NCBI RefSeq assembly: GCF_900177515.1
Contig: NZ_FXAK01000007.1
Coordinates: 62,001 to 126,000, forward strand
Origin: Azospirillum oryzae
GTDB lineage: Bacteria > Pseudomonadota > Alphaproteobacteria > Azospirillales > Azospirillaceae
Direction: 5' to 3'
DNA: 64,000 nucleotides
The position numbers were made by a program, and so were the translations under genes. Position 1 is the stretch's first letter. The number at the start of each line of letters is the position of its first letter. Positions 8,251 through 17,537 of this stretch are shown piece after piece. The notes below the pieces were generated by a model. It ran no database searches and had not been told where the DNA came from. It worked only from the letters and a program-made list of their open reading frames with translations.

Positions 8251-8490
8251 ATGAACAGCGACAAATCGAAGACTGCAGACCCGGTCGGCAGCGATCTGGT
8301 GACGAAGGGCGCTTTCGCCCTGTACCGCGCCGAGAATGCCCACCGCGTGTCCGAGTTCCAGAAGTCCCAGAATGCCGAGGCGGCCATCGCTGCCGATTTC
8401 GACGCCTACCGCACCCGTTATCTGCGGAAGTTCAAGGACATCTTCGACAGCCTGTCCGAACAGGGCCTGACCGTCACCCGCGCGGTCTGA
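8251..8490 (+). CDS. small conserved-looking unknown
   Basis: The 79-residue protein is not recognised. It is charged and helical (AFALYRAENAHRVSEFQKSQ, then FDAYRTRYLRKFKDIFDSL) with no signal or membrane segment. Third positions are G/C-rich and the composition fits a real gene. An upstream in-frame ATG at 8224 is the alternative start. It lies between the DUF2383 gene and the long acidic protein, all in the same direction with separate gaps. Confidence 0.6.
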   Translation: MNSDKSKTADPVGSDLVTKGAFALYRAENAHRVSEFQKSQNAEAAIAADFDAYRTRYLRKFKDIFDSLSEQGLTVTRAV

Positions 8491-8562
8491 CCTCAACCCA
8501 AGGGGCCGGGGCGGCACTGAAACGAATGGGAAAGCCGCGGGGCCGCCGCTATACTGCGCGGC

Positions 8563-10332
8563 ATGGCCCGTATGCTGTTCCTCCGCGACATCGACGCCGA
8601 CGTGCAACTGCGCTGCCGCGCCTGCGGACATGGTGGCGTGCTGCCCCGTGCCATGCTGGAACGGCGCTTCGGCCCCAATTATCCGGTGCTGTCGATCGCG
8701 CCGCATTACCGCTGCTCGCGCTGCGACTCCCGCGATATCGAAAGCCGGCCGATCCTGGCCGACCCCCCGACCGCCGGCCTCCCTACCGCCAGCAATGACG
8801 AGCCGTCCTTCGATGCGCCGTTGGCGGCACTGAACGGCCTGCTCGCCTCGTTGCGTGGCGGAGACGGCGGCCGGGACAGGACGGCCGATGCGGAGCCCCC
8901 TCCCCCTCCCCCTCCTCCGGCGCCTGTTCGCGGCAAGCCGGTGTCGGAACGTCCGCTGTCCGACCTCGTGGCCGACGGTCCGGCGGAGGATGGCGCCGCT
9001 CCGCTGTGGGAACCCGTTTCGCTCGCGGACATGGCGGCGCGCTTGGGCAGTCCGTCGCCGGCGGATGATTGGTCCAACGATTGGGATGATGAGCCGGCGG
9101 TGGACGATGCCAGGACTGCCGCCAACGACGAGGGGCCGGAGCCGGCCCGCGACGAAGTTGGCGGTACCGCTGATCCGGACGGCGCCGAGTCCGAGGATGG
9201 CGATCCCGACGATGATGGCGACGAGACGCTGATGGCGATGCGCCGGCTGCTGGCGCAGGCCTACGGCTCCGACGACGACGAGGACGACCCTGCGCCTGAG
9301 CCCCAGGCCGGCCGCGCAACGAGTTTTGCCGAACCTCCGTCCGCCGACGGTCCCGTCGACGACGGGCCGGGCCTGCGTGGGCGCGGGCAGGACGAGGATG
9401 CCCAGGACGAACCGCCGGTCTTTTCGCACAAGGTCCTGGTGCGCCGGGATTACGAGGACGACGGCGCGGACGCCGGATCCGATCCCTGGCACCTGGAGTC
9501 CGGGGACAGCGGCCGGGAGGATGATCTGGAAGACGGCGATCCGGACGGCGAGGAACCGTCGGAGGACGAGATCCTGTCCTTCGCCATCCGCGACCCGGAG
9601 AAGCCCGTCCCGGCATCCGTCTCCCGCCCGGCGAAGCCGGCGCCGCCGCCTGCCGAGCCGCTCGACTTCGACCAGCATCGCGCCGAACGCCGGGCCCTGC
9701 GCCCGCCCCCGCCGCCAGAGGACGAGGAAGGCTTCGACCGGACCCTCGCCGCCCTGCGCTCCATGATCGAGGATGCGGCGAACGAGCCTGCGGAGGAAGA
9801 GGAGGAGGCTGCGCCGTCGCTCAAGAACCCGCGCAATGCCGGCAGGATCGTCGACAAGCCTGCCCGTCGCGAGGAGCCGGATGATCCGGTGCCCGGCCGG
9901 GGCGGGGATGACTGGTCGGTGCCCGCCGGCTGGGGCGAGTCCGATCCGGCGCCGGAGGCTGCGGCCCCGGAACAGGAACCGGAGCCGCCCCCGGCCGGTC
10001 GCCGCTCCGCCCAGGAGCGCGAGATCGAGGAGGCGATGAAGGCCTTGCGCGGGATGATCGAGGACGAGATACAGCCGGAGTCGCCGGCGCCCGCTTCCCA
10101 ACCGAAACCCCGCGCCGCCAAGCCGCGTCCTCCGGCCCGCGGCGGATCCGCCGCGCCGGAGGCAGGGACGCCGCCCAAAGCCAAGCTGCCCGATGTTCAG
10201 CCGGACACGGCAAAGCCCGCCAATCCGGAAGCCAAGCTGGAGGTCAAGCCCGGCGGCGAACCGACGCCGCTCAGCAAGACCATCGCCGCGCTGCGCGGCA
10301 TGCTGGAACTGGACGGCCGCCGCAAGCGCTGA
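8563..10332 (+). CDS. zinc-ribbon plus acidic disordered protein with five short helical repeats
   Basis: This 589-residue protein is not a named family. Residues 15-70 form a two-CxxC zinc ribbon (LRCRACGHGG and YRCSRCDSRD). The rest is very acidic, proline-rich and probably disordered. It is punctuated by five related 12-15-residue helices at about residues 87, 222, 394, 491 and 573 (LAALNGLLASL, TLMAMRRLLAQA, TLAALRSMIEDA, AMKALRGMIEDE, TIAALRGMLELD). The last one ends the protein. It looks like a scaffold or adaptor with repeated binding motifs, but the partner is unknown. It is convergent with the DUF1003 gene. Confidence 0.8.
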   Translation: MARMLFLRDIDADVQLRCRACGHGGVLPRAMLERRFGPNYPVLSIAPHYRCSRCDSRDIESRPILADPPTAGLPTASNDEPSFDAPLAALNGLLASLRGGDGGRDRTADAEPPPPPPPPAPVRGKPVSERPLSDLVADGPAEDGAAPLWEPVSLADMAARLGSPSPADDWSNDWDDEPAVDDARTAANDEGPEPARDEVGGTADPDGAESEDGDPDDDGDETLMAMRRLLAQAYGSDDDEDDPAPEPQAGRATSFAEPPSADGPVDDGPGLRGRGQDEDAQDEPPVFSHKVLVRRDYEDDGADAGSDPWHLESGDSGREDDLEDGDPDGEEPSEDEILSFAIRDPEKPVPASVSRPAKPAPPPAEPLDFDQHRAERRALRPPPPPEDEEGFDRTLAALRSMIEDAANEPAEEEEEAAPSLKNPRNAGRIVDKPARREEPDDPVPGRGGDDWSVPAGWGESDPAPEAAAPEQEPEPPPAGRRSAQEREIEEAMKALRGMIEDEIQPESPAPASQPKPRAAKPRPPARGGSAAPEAGTPPKAKLPDVQPDTAKPANPEAKLEVKPGGEPTPLSKTIAALRGMLELDGRRKR

Positions 10333-10359
10333 GGCGCCGCCCGGCCGCCGGTTTGCGGC

Positions 10360-11145
10360 TTACTTGCGCAGCCGCTTTTCCTGCATGATCTCCAGCTGCA
10401 GCTGCTGGATTTCGGTCAGACGCTGCCATTGGCGCTGGATCAGATAGTCCATCTTCTCGTGCAGGTGCCGGATCTCCAGCTCGGCCTTCAGGTTGACGCG
10501 GTAGTCGTTTTCGGAGCGCAGGCGGTCCTTCGCCTCCTGCCGCTTCTGGCTCATCATGATGACCGGCGCCTGGATGGCGGCCAGACAGGACAACAGCAGA
10601 TTCAGCAGGATGAAGGGGTAAGGATCGAAGGCCCGCGTGTCGCCTTCCAGGACGTTGATGAGCATCCACACGCCCAGGAAGAAGGCGAAGGAGATCAGGA
10701 AGGCCCAACTGCCGCCGAAGCTGGCGAGACCGTCCGACAACCGTTCACCCAGCGTGCGGTGGTCGTCGTACTCCTCCTCCGGGTTTTCGGCCAGCGTCTC
10801 GTGCCGGGCAAGGCTTTCGGCGACCTCGCGGTCCAGTTCGCTGAGTTCGCCATGCTCCTCCTTCAGCAGCTCGGCGACATAGAGCGAGCGGTAGCGCGCC
10901 AGTTCCTGCCGGCTGATCTGCGCGTCCGGCTCCAGATGCGGGTGGTCGTGGCGGATGCGGTCGGCCAGGCTGGGGCGCAGCGCGTCCAGCGCGATCAGGT
11001 CGCGCTTCGGCCGGCGCTTGCCGCTGATGGCGCAGGGCTGACGCTTGGACGACAGCAGGCCGCCGGCGTCCTCCGGATCGGCGGACGGGAAGGTCGGTTC
11101 CGCGGAATCGTCACCATCCTGCGGTGGAACTTGATGATCGGACAT
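10360..11145 (-). CDS. DUF1003 membrane protein
   Basis: The 261-residue protein has a soluble N-terminal half with acidic/helical character (QELARYRSLYVAELLKEEHG). The DUF1003 core follows with two membrane segments (about residues 147-167 WAFLISFAFFLGVWMLINV and 178-198 FILLNLLLSCLAAIQAPVIM). After it comes the family signature MSQKRQEAKDRLRSENDYRV and a C-terminal coiled coil. The start has AGGGAGGGCGACGTC before it. The family is widespread and its role unknown; metal or ion stress has been suggested for relatives. Confidence 0.9.
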   Translation of the reverse strand: MSDHQVPPQDGDDSAEPTFPSADPEDAGGLLSSKRQPCAISGKRRPKRDLIALDALRPSLADRIRHDHPHLEPDAQISRQELARYRSLYVAELLKEEHGELSELDREVAESLARHETLAENPEEEYDDHRTLGERLSDGLASFGGSWAFLISFAFFLGVWMLINVLEGDTRAFDPYPFILLNLLLSCLAAIQAPVIMMSQKRQEAKDRLRSENDYRVNLKAELEIRHLHEKMDYLIQRQWQRLTEIQQLQLEIMQEKRLRK

Positions 11146-11353
11146 GACGTCGCCCTCCCTGGCATGCGCGAACCGGCGCGGGCGACTTTATGCCCGATCT
11201 TTTTGACACGCCGGTTAAATCACCGAAAGGCTGATGCGGCGGGTAAGGATGGCATCGCCTTGCAAAGGCTGAACCTTGGCCTCCCTGCCGCCGGACCCGG
11301 CCGCCAACGGGCCGGTTTCGGATGAATTCCCGTTCATCTCGGCCGCCGCAACG

Positions 11354-11380
11354 GAAAAGGGGCCGCCTTGCGGCAGCCCC
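11354..11380 (-). terminator. rho-independent terminator of pckG
   Basis: Read on the minus strand, a GGGGC(T)GCC-GCAA-GGC(G)GCCCC hairpin (11359-11380) is followed by TTTTCC, about 45 bp after the pckG stop. Confidence 0.75.
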
Positions 11381-11424
11381 TATCCTTACCTGCTGACAGG
11401 CTTTCCGCTGACGGTTTCGGCTGG

Positions 11425-13248
11425 TCAGCCGATGCGCCAGACGTCCGGGCTGTTCTCCAGCCGCTTCAGGACGGCGAGGCGCTGCTGCTCGATTTCCTCG
11501 GGCAGGCGGTCGCCGAAGCGGTTGAACAGCTCCTCCTGGTCCCGCGCCTCGGCCTCGGCCTCCTTGCGGTCGATGTCCATGATCTTGGCGAACTTGTCGG
11601 CCGGGAAGTTCAGGCCCGACCAGTTCAGATCCTGGTAGCGCGGGGAATAGCCGAAGGGCGATTCCGCCACGTCGGTGGCACGGCCGCGGACGCGGTCGAC
11701 GATCCACTTCAGCACGCGCATGTTGTCGCCGAAGCCCGGCCAGACGAACTTGCCGTTCTCGTCCTTGCGGAACCAGTTGACGCGGTAGATGCGCGGCAGG
11801 CTCTCCACCTTGCCTTCCATCGACAGCCAGTGGTTCCAGTAGTCGGCCATGTTGTAGCCGCAGAAGGGCAGCATGGCGAACGGGTCGCGGCGGATGGCGG
11901 CCTGGCCGACGGCGGCGGCGGTGGCCTCCGAGCCCATGGTCGCGGCCCAATAGACGCCTTCGCGCCAGTTGTAGGCCTCGAACACCAGCGGGAAGGTCTT
12001 CGACAGGCGGCCGCCGAAGATGAAGGCGCTGATCGGAACGCCGGCCGGATCCTCCCAGGCCGGGTCGATCGACGGGCACTGCGCCGCCGGCGCGGTGAAG
12101 CGGCTGTTCGGATGGGCGGCCGGGCGGCCGCAACCCGGGGTCCAGTCCTTGCCCTGCCAGTCGATCAGGTGGGCCGGCGCCTCGTCGGTCAGGCCTTCCC
12201 ACCAGACATCGCCGTCGTCGGTCAGCGCGACGTTGGTGAAGATGACGTTGTGGTCCAGCGTCTTCAGCGCGTTCGGGTTCGACTTCACGCTGGTGCCGGG
12301 GGCGACGCCGAAGAAGCCGGCCTCCGGGTTGATGGCACGCAGCGTGCCGTCGGGCTGCGGCTTGATCCAGGCGATGTCGTCACCGATGGTGCGGACCTTC
12401 CAGCCCTCGAACTCCTTCGGCGGGACCAGCATGGCGAAGTTGGTCTTGCCGCAGGCCGACGGGAAGGCGGCGCCGACATAGGTCTTCTCGCCGGCCGGGC
12501 TTTCCACGCCCAGGATCAGCATGTGCTCGGCCAGCCAGCCCTGCTCGCGGCCCATGGAGGACGCGATGCGCAGCGCGAAGCACTTCTTGCCCAGCAGAGC
12601 ATTGCCGCCATAGCCGGAGCCGTAGGAGACGATGCGGTGCTCCTCCGGGAAATGGACGATGTACTTGTTGTCGGCGTTGCAGGGCCAGGCGACGTCCTGC
12701 TGGCCGGGCTCCAGCGGGGCGCCGATGGAATGCAGGCAGGGGACGAAATCGCCGTCGCCCAGGATGTCGAGAACCTTCTGGCCCATGCGGGTCATCAGGC
12801 GCATGTTGACCGCGACATAGGGGCTGTCGGAGATCTGCACGCCGATGTGCGAGATGTCGGAACCCAGCGGCCCCATGCTGAACGGCACCACATACATGGT
12901 GCGGCCGCGCATGCAGCCCTCGAACAGGCCGTCCAGCTTGGCCTTCATCTCCTCCGGGTCCATCCAGTTGTTGGTCGGACCGGCTTCCTCGCGCGTCTTG
13001 GAACAGATGTAGGTGCTGTCCTCGACACGGGCGACGTCGCCCGGATCGGAGCGGCAGAGGAAGGAGTTCTGGCGCTTGGCCTCGTTCAGGCGGATGAAGG
13101 TGCCCGATTCCACCATCTCGTTGCAGAGACGGTCATATTCCTCCTGCGACCCGTCGCACCAGTGTACGCGCTCCGGCTTGCATTTCAGCGCGATCTCCTC
13201 GACCCAGGCCAGGAGCTTCTTGTTCCGCGTCCGCGTATGTCCAGTCAT
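11425..13248 (-). CDS. pckG: GTP-dependent phosphoenolpyruvate carboxykinase
   Basis: This enzyme converts oxaloacetate and GTP to phosphoenolpyruvate, GDP and CO2, the entry to gluconeogenesis from organic acids. The 607-residue protein carries the GTP-type P-loop block [13 protein letters not shown], the substrate loop [18 protein letters not shown] and [21 protein letters not shown], all features of the PckG and not the ATP-using PckA family. GAGAGGGACGAT precedes the ATG. It lies at the head of the chvI-chvG-hprK region, where many rhizobia carry the unrelated pckA gene. Confidence 0.95.
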   Translation of the reverse strand: MTGHTRTRNKKLLAWVEEIALKCKPERVHWCDGSQEEYDRLCNEMVESGTFIRLNEAKRQNSFLCRSDPGDVARVEDSTYICSKTREEAGPTNNWMDPEEMKAKLDGLFEGCMRGRTMYVVPFSMGPLGSDISHIGVQISDSPYVAVNMRLMTRMGQKVLDILGDGDFVPCLHSIGAPLEPGQQDVAWPCNADNKYIVHFPEEHRIVSYGSGYGGNALLGKKCFALRIASSMGREQGWLAEHMLILGVESPAGEKTYVGAAFPSACGKTNFAMLVPPKEFEGWKVRTIGDDIAWIKPQPDGTLRAINPEAGFFGVAPGTSVKSNPNALKTLDHNVIFTNVALTDDGDVWWEGLTDEAPAHLIDWQGKDWTPGCGRPAAHPNSRFTAPAAQCPSIDPAWEDPAGVPISAFIFGGRLSKTFPLVFEAYNWREGVYWAATMGSEATAAAVGQAAIRRDPFAMLPFCGYNMADYWNHWLSMEGKVESLPRIYRVNWFRKDENGKFVWPGFGDNMRVLKWIVDRVRGRATDVAESPFGYSPRYQDLNWSGLNFPADKFAKIMDIDRKEAEAEARDQEELFNRFGDRLPEEIEQQRLAVLKRLENSPDVWRIG

Positions 13249-13688
13249 ATCGTCCCTCTCGAAGGCTGGGCCGGTCCCCTTGCGCCCGGGCATGCCCCTC
13301 GCCGGGGGTCCCGCGGCCGGTCCGGCCGTTCTTTCGTCCGTTGTCGTGTCGTCAGATGGAAGGCGACCGCCGCATCAGCGGGGCGCCGGTCCGAAGGGGC
13401 GGTCGGGCTGGAACCCCGCCGCGATGCGCTGCACCGCCCAGGACACGGGCAGGGTGCGGCGACGATACGGTGCAAAAGGCGGTCCTGAGGCGACAGGTCT
13501 GGGGGCCAATGGCCCGGACGGGAAACGGGTCGATCCGTTATGGTCCACTGAAGTGTTCTCCTGGTTGCGCGTGCCCGCGCGCCGCGTTCTTGTTTTTGGT
13601 GCGGCGCCCGGTGGTGTCGAAGCGACCTCTCGGCTGGTCGTTCAGGCTGACGGTTGGCAGGCTGACGGTTGGCTTCTCGCCTCTCTCG
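13249..13688. other. pckG upstream region with a 15-bp tandem duplication
   Basis: No gene is seen. The pckG promoter should lie here on the minus strand, but I find no convincing pair of boxes. AGGCTGACGGTTGGC occurs twice in tandem at 13644-13658 and 13659-13673, just beyond the end of the lysine-rich small frame. Confidence 0.45.
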
Positions 13689-13760
13689 TTATTGCTTTTC
13701 GTTCCGACCGTTCTTCTTGTTCTTCATCTTCTTCTTGTTCTTTCCGGCATCGGGCACCAT
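13689..13760 (-). CDS. 23-residue lysine/asparagine-rich micro-ORF coupled to the hugZ-like stop
   Basis: The ATG (13760-13758) overlaps the hugZ-like stop as TGATG, the classic arrangement for reinitiation. The peptide MVPDAGKNKKKMKNKKNGRN plus EKQ is strongly basic. Lysines are all AAG and asparagines all AAC, the codon choice of real genes in this DNA. Nothing similar is known to me. It could instead be read as a basic tail reached by frameshift from the upstream gene, or be chance sequence. Confidence 0.4.
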   Translation of the reverse strand: MVPDAGKNKKKMKNKKNGRNEKQ

Positions 13761-14707
13761 CAGGTACTCCCGCCACCGGCTGTTTCGGTCCCAGCCTTTT
13801 CGGTCCCGGATGTCGATCCTCCGGGTTGTCCGGACCCGTCCTGCGGCCGGATCAGCGTGTCCAGCGTCAGTTTAGCCGATTCGGGGTCGTGGATTCTCTG
13901 CTCAAAATCGACGCGGGCGACGTACCCCCCGCGTCGCAGGTCGCATCCCTCCGGGTCGATTCCGGTCAGGCTCCAGCTTTCTCCGTCGCCATCCGTGGCT
14001 GGACCGAGCCGGGGGCCGTACCCCTCGCCGTTCAGATGGTCAAGCAGCGCCGCCTCGCCCGCCGCCAGGGCGGGGGCCGCGGCGGGCAGGTCCAGTTCCG
14101 CGGCGGAGAGCCAGTGGATGCGGCCGAAGCCGGCGACCAGATGGGCGCGCTCAACCGCCACGCGGTAGATTGCGAAATCGGCGAAGCCGGCATAGAAGGC
14201 GGCGGCGGGATGGCGGCGCAGATAGCGCGCGCGGTGGATCGGATCGTCCGACCGCTCCGCCCGGCCCAGCACCGACAAGCGGGCGCCGGTCAGCGGCTGC
14301 GCCAGCCCGGCGGTGCCGTCGAACAGCAGCCCGACCCGGCCGTCGGCCAGCAGGTTGCGCGTGTGGTCGGCCAGCGTGGAGAGCAGAAGCAGCGGACTGC
14401 CGTCATGGTCGAACGCCACCAGCACCAGCGAGGGATATGGCCAGCCGGCGGCGCCGGTTCCGGTGCCGTCATCGGCCGGCCGCTGGGCGGTCGCCAGCGC
14501 GGCGCGGTCGCAAGCGCGCATCAGGCGCCGGGCGCCCAAAGCCGCAGCAATGGTTGCCGGATCCATGGTTGCCGCAGCCATGGCTGCCGCAGCCGGGATG
14601 GCGGAGTCCGGGCCGCTCCGGCCGGTGCCCGGCGGCGTCGCGCCCTCCTTGCCGTCCGGCATGGCGCCGGCCGGAGAGGACGCGGGAAGGGCGTTCGAAA
14701 AACTCAT
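13760..14707 (-). CDS. HugZ-like FMN-binding split-barrel protein
   Basis: The 315-residue protein resembles the pyridoxamine-5'-phosphate-oxidase-like proteins of the HugZ/heme-utilisation group. It has a split barrel with PSLVLVAFDHDGSPLLLLS, LADHTRNLLADGRVGLLFDG, RARYLRRHPAAAFYAGFADF and a C-terminal DUF2470-like domain (DHLNGEGYG.. GIDPEGCDLRRGGYVARVDF). Relatives bind and degrade heme or act as flavin reductases; which applies here is not shown. The N-terminal 50 residues are low-complexity alanine-rich, so the true start could be further in. The C-terminal 30 residues are glycine/threonine-rich. Confidence 0.8.
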   Translation of the reverse strand: MSFSNALPASSPAGAMPDGKEGATPPGTGRSGPDSAIPAAAAMAAATMDPATIAAALGARRLMRACDRAALATAQRPADDGTGTGAAGWPYPSLVLVAFDHDGSPLLLLSTLADHTRNLLADGRVGLLFDGTAGLAQPLTGARLSVLGRAERSDDPIHRARYLRRHPAAAFYAGFADFAIYRVAVERAHLVAGFGRIHWLSAAELDLPAAAPALAAGEAALLDHLNGEGYGPRLGPATDGDGESWSLTGIDPEGCDLRRGGYVARVDFEQRIHDPESAKLTLDTLIRPQDGSGQPGGSTSGTEKAGTETAGGGST

Positions 14708-14943
14708 TCCGAAACGAGTGCGTTCTCCCGCGCGGCACCGTTGTTCGGCGCCGCATTGCCGCCATATTGGACCATACAAATGCTGCGGGAAAAGAGAAAA
14801 CTGCCTCTGGTACCTGGACTCTGGCATAAAGTATTGGAATGACCACTCCGCCTATGCCTGATGTTTCCGCTAACATTTCTGTGAACCGGCACTTCGGCCG
14901 CCCCGCCCTGACCTGACCCGTTTCAATAGGATCTGTTACGACC

Positions 14944-15639
14944 ATGGCCCACACCGTCGCCCTGGTGGATGACGACCGCAACATCCTGGCTTCGATCTCC
15001 ATCGCCTTGGAGGCCGAAGGGTTCGAGGTGCGCACCTACACCGACGGCGCCGAGGCGCTGCGCGGATTGAGCCAGCGCCCGCCCGACCTCGCCGTGCTCG
15101 ACATCAAGATGCCGCGCATGGACGGCATGGAGTTGCTGCAACGCCTGCGTCAGACCAGCCAGATGCCCGTCATCTTCCTGACCAGCAAGGACGACGAACT
15201 GGACGAGCTGATGGGCCTGCGCATGGGGGCCGACGACTACATTAAGAAGCCCTTCTCGCAGCGCCTGCTGATCGAGCGCATCCGGGCGCTGCTGCGGCGC
15301 GAGGCGTTGCGCGGCGAGAGCGTGGAGGCCGATCCCGGCCAGCTGATCACCCGCGGCCCGCTGCTGCTGGACGGCGCCCGCCATGCCTGCAGCTGGAAGG
15401 GCCAGCCGATCGACCTGACCGTGACCGAATTCCTGCTGGTGCGCGCGCTGGCCCAGCGGCCGGGCCATGTGAAGAACCGCGACCAGCTGATGGACGCGGC
15501 CTATGGCGAGCATGTCTATGTCGACGACCGCACCATCGACAGCCACATCAAGCGGCTGCGCAAGAAGTTCAAGGCGGTCGACCCGGACTTCTCCCAGATC
15601 GAAACGCTTTATGGCGTCGGCTACCGGTACAAGGAATAG
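14944..15639 (+). CDS. chvI: two-component response regulator ChvI
   Basis: This OmpR-type response regulator of the ChvG-ChvI (ExoS-ChvI) pair controls envelope, acid-stress and exopolysaccharide genes in alphaproteobacteria. The receiver domain has VALVDDDRN, phosphoacceptor Asp in LAVLDIKMP, and the LTSKDD and KKPFS switch residues. The C-terminal winged helix has [32 protein letters not shown] and YGVGYRYKE. The 231-residue length is normal. It is followed 4 bp later by its kinase gene. Confidence 0.95.
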   Translation: MAHTVALVDDDRNILASISIALEAEGFEVRTYTDGAEALRGLSQRPPDLAVLDIKMPRMDGMELLQRLRQTSQMPVIFLTSKDDELDELMGLRMGADDYIKKPFSQRLLIERIRALLRREALRGESVEADPGQLITRGPLLLDGARHACSWKGQPIDLTVTEFLLVRALAQRPGHVKNRDQLMDAAYGEHVYVDDRTIDSHIKRLRKKFKAVDPDFSQIETLYGVGYRYKE

Positions 15640-15643
15640 CGCG

Positions 15644-17344
15644 GTGTCCACCTTGGGCCGGGGCGGAACCAGACGGCGCGTGTCGCCGCTGACCCTGCGC
15701 ATCCTTGCGGTGAACGTGCTGGCGCTGGTCCTGCTGATGGCCGGCCTGCTCTATCTCGGCCGCTATCAGGACCGGCTGATCCAGGCGGAGACCGAGGCGC
15801 TGGAGACGGAGGCGCGCATCTTCGCCTCTGCGCTCGGCGAAGGGGCGGTGAACCGCATCCTGACCGCCCCGTCCCCCACCGGCGACGAGGGGGGCGAGCG
15901 GTTCGAACTGGCGCCCGAACTGGCCCGGCCGATGATCCGCCGTCTGGCCGAGGCGACGGCGACGCGCACCCGCCTGTACGACATCGACGGGCGCATGCTG
16001 TCCGACAGCCGGGTTCTGGTCGGATCGCAGGGCCGCATCGAGATCCGCGAGCTGCCCTCCCCGCCGGCCGGCGACCCGCTGTCGCGCGCCATCAACGACC
16101 TCTACACCCGCCTGATCGACGTGGTGCCGAGCCGCGAGGGGCTGCCGGTCTACCGCGAGCAGCCGGGCGAGCCCAACCCCGACGTGGAGCGCGCGCTGGG
16201 CGGCGAGGCGGCGGCCACGGTCTGGCGTGTCGACGGCGCCGGCGGCGATCCGGAGCTGCTGCTGACGGTGGCGGTGCCGGTCCAGCGCTACCGCGAGGTG
16301 CTGGGCGCGGTGCTGCTGACCCGCGGCGGCGGCGAGATCGACCGCGCCATCCGCTCGGTCCGCTTCGACATCCTGCGGGTGTTCGCGGTGGCGCTGCTGG
16401 TGACGGTGGGGCTGTCCTTCTATCTGGCCGGCACCATCGCCCGGCCGATCCGCCGGCTGGCCCAGGCCGCCGACCGGCTGCGCACCAGCCACGGGCGCCA
16501 TGCCGAGATTCCCGACCTGACCCGCCGCGGCGATGAGATCGGCGAGCTGTCCGGCGTGCTGCGCGAGATGACCGACGCGCTGTGGACGCGGATGGACGCC
16601 ATCGAACGTTTCGCCGCCGACGTCGCCCACGAGATCAAGAACCCGTTGACCTCCCTGCGCAGCGCGGTGGAGACCGCCGGCCGCGTCAGCGATCCGCGCC
16701 ACCGCGACCGGCTGATGGCGATCATCGCCGACGACGTGCAGCGGCTGGACCGGCTGATCAGCGACATCTCCAACGCCTCCCGCCTGGATGCCGAGCTGTC
16801 GCGGGCGGAACCGGAACCGGTGGACATCGGTCTGCTGCTGACCATGCTGGCCGAACTGCGCCAGACGGTCGCCGAAACCGTGGCCGAAACCGTCGATGAA
16901 CCGGTGGCGGCCGGCGGAACGGGAGAAACCGCCGCCACGCCGCCGCGCGTCGTCGTCGACGTGCCGGCGGGCGAGCGTCTGGTGGTGCCGGGGCTGGAGG
17001 GACGGTTGACACAGCTGTTCCAGAACCTGATCGACAACGCCCTGTCCTTCTCGCCGCCCGGCGGCCTGGTGCGGCTGACCGCCCGGCGCACCGGCCGCAG
17101 CGTCACGGTGGTGGTGTCGGACCAGGGGCCGGGCATCCCGGAGGGGAAGGAGGAGGCGATCTTCGACCGCTTCTATACCGAGAGGCCGGCGGGCGAAAAG
17201 TTCGGCACCCACTCCGGTCTCGGACTATCGATCGTGAAACAAATAGTAGGCGCACACAACGGTTCAGTATTTGCGCAAAATAGGAAGATATCGGGCGGGA
17301 GCATCGATGGTGCCGACTTCGTCGTGATCCTGCCTCTGCTTTAG
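15644..17344 (+). CDS. chvG: sensor histidine kinase ChvG
   Basis: A membrane kinase of 566 residues if started at the GTG 4 bp after the chvI stop (AAGGAATAGCGC as ribosome site). An overlapping ATG at 15611 is less likely. It has a membrane segment at about residues 22-40, a large periplasmic sensor region and a second membrane segment near 245-265. A HAMP linker, the H-box AADVAHEIKNPLTSLRS, the N-box LIDNALSFSPP, VSDQGPGIPEG and GLGLSIVKQIV complete the layout. A stretch with repeated AETV units lies between the kinase subdomains. It phosphorylates ChvI. Confidence 0.95.
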   Translation: MSTLGRGGTRRRVSPLTLRILAVNVLALVLLMAGLLYLGRYQDRLIQAETEALETEARIFASALGEGAVNRILTAPSPTGDEGGERFELAPELARPMIRRLAEATATRTRLYDIDGRMLSDSRVLVGSQGRIEIRELPSPPAGDPLSRAINDLYTRLIDVVPSREGLPVYREQPGEPNPDVERALGGEAAATVWRVDGAGGDPELLLTVAVPVQRYREVLGAVLLTRGGGEIDRAIRSVRFDILRVFAVALLVTVGLSFYLAGTIARPIRRLAQAADRLRTSHGRHAEIPDLTRRGDEIGELSGVLREMTDALWTRMDAIERFAADVAHEIKNPLTSLRSAVETAGRVSDPRHRDRLMAIIADDVQRLDRLISDISNASRLDAELSRAEPEPVDIGLLLTMLAELRQTVAETVAETVDEPVAAGGTGETAATPPRVVVDVPAGERLVVPGLEGRLTQLFQNLIDNALSFSPPGGLVRLTARRTGRSVTVVVSDQGPGIPEGKEEAIFDRFYTERPAGEKFGTHSGLGLSIVKQIVGAHNGSVFAQNRKISGGSIDGADFVVILPLL

Positions 17345-17537
17345 GAAGCTCTGCGGAATTTCATACATCCTTTGCACTCTCGGCTAGACAAGCCGCCTGC
17401 AAGCACCGATCATGGCTCAGGTCGTTCTCTCCTGTCGGCTGCCGAGGCGCCCGGACCACGCCAGTCCGGTTGTTTGCTTCAGATCGACACATCTGGAAGA
17501 GGGCGGCCACAGCCCGGAACAAGGATGTGGGGTTGCC

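Noticed and set aside
7990..10101. A 703-codon antisense frame over the acidic protein gene
   Set aside because: Very Arg/Gly-rich product without start signals. The plus-strand frame has a zinc ribbon and repeated helices.
11368..13488. A 706-codon frame antisense to pckG
   Set aside because: pckG is certain, and the antisense product shows only compositional bias.
13644..13673. Two tandem 15-bp copies as the start of a CRISPR or larger repeat array
   Set aside because: Only two adjacent copies with no spacer; recorded as a simple duplication.
15569..17212. A 547-codon frame antisense to chvG
   Set aside because: Shadow of an intact sensor kinase.
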